NCBI GenBank assembly: GCA_016124445.1
Contig: WGNR01000013.1
Location: 1 to 35,459, forward strand
Direction of reading: 5' to 3'
Length of the DNA: 35,459 bases
Source: a bacterium
GTDB taxonomy: Bacteria > Planctomycetota > Planctomycetia > Pirellulales > Pirellulaceae
The position numbers and the translations under genes are program-made. Shown piece after piece: positions 35,287 through 35,459 of this stretch. The notes beneath the pieces were generated by a model. It saw nothing but the letters and a program-made list of their open reading frames with translations, searched no databases and was not told the origin of the DNA. Every line of letters begins with the position of its first letter. The first letter of the stretch is position 1.

Positions 35287-35459
35287 ATGAGACCGAAGAA
35301 ACCCCATTACCGCGGTTCGAACGCTCTCTCTCGGCGCCGGTCAGCGCTGCAGCTATTGGAACGACGTGATCTTCTGGCGGCTGATTCGGCAGTCGTGGTT
35401 GAGTTTACGGTGCTTACCGACGACTCGACTCCAACAGATAAGATACAAGATCGAACGAC
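35287..35459 (+). CDS. Start of a secreted planctomycete surface protein (LEPR-XLL type)
   Basis: Only the first 57 codons are in the window; the frame is open at the edge. The N-terminus is Arg/Lys-rich (MRPKKPHYRG) and contains RRSALQLLERRDLLAAD, which fits the LEPR-XLL export-associated signal that opens many giant extracellular proteins in planctomycetes. The following VVVEFTVLTDDSTPTD looks like the first strand of an Ig-like or dockerin-bearing repeat protein. The downstream architecture cannot be known from this window. No ribosome site is obvious before the ATG. Confidence 0.7.
   Translation, partial: MRPKKPHYRGSNALSRRRSALQLLERRDLLAADSAVVVEFTVLTDDSTPTDKIQDRT

Noticed and set aside
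1..35459. CRISPR arrays, insertion sequences or prophage segments
   Set aside because: No regularly spaced repeats, transposase motifs or phage structural genes were seen anywhere in the window.

Overview
This window reads as a chromosomal segment from a planctomycete, most likely of the Pirellulales (Blastopirellula/Bremerella-like). That is an inference. It rests on a secreted protein starting with an LEPR-XLL-type signal (LERRDLL, right edge), a DUF1080 protein, many lipoproteins and secreted proteins of unknown function, an N-terminal zinc ribbon of the kind common in this phylum, and a mid-50s GC feel. I see no phage, insertion sequence, CRISPR array or rRNA.

Layout. 0.5-5.7 kb (+): a chemotaxis operon cheA-cheW-cheB-cheR. 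CheA is a hybrid kinase with two CheW-like domains and a C-terminal receiver, and the genes overlap or sit close together. A small cupin gene follows. 6.1-12 kb (-): an aldo/keto reductase overlapping a NhaP2-type antiporter; a secreted GH5 glycoside hydrolase with two tandem jelly-roll-like modules, split by one in-frame TAA; and a renalase-like FAD protein. 12-16.4 kb: mixed-strand small genes (DUF4261, a single-TM protein, an SRPBCC protein, a multi-zinc-site protein, a secreted unknown). 16.5-19.9 kb: xerC with an unknown partner gene, a large lipoprotein, a BshB1-type deacetylase and a small lipoprotein.

20-33.8 kb is dominated by translation genes on the minus strand. In transcription order these are thrS, infC, then (after an unrelated block) rpmI, rplT, pheS, pheT and an M32 carboxypeptidase. 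This is the classical thrS-infC-rpmI-rplT-pheST order, but about 5.5 kb between infC and rpmI is filled by a NIF-type HAD phosphatase, a DUF1080 protein, a lipoprotein, a polytopic membrane protein and a GT4 glycosyltransferase, mostly on the plus strand. infC has no ATG/GTG/TTG start for its conserved N-terminus and must use a rare codon (ATC favoured). PheT lacks the tRNA-binding OB domain. The right end has tRNA-Val(GAC) with a clear terminator, a Bcp-type peroxiredoxin and the start of a surface protein.

No convincing new multi-gene system was found. The best leads are the TAA-interrupted GH5 enzyme, the infC start, the split translation cluster, the multi-zinc-site protein and the His-rich membrane protein next to a glycosyltransferase. 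All function calls come from reading motifs in the translated sequence; no searches were run.
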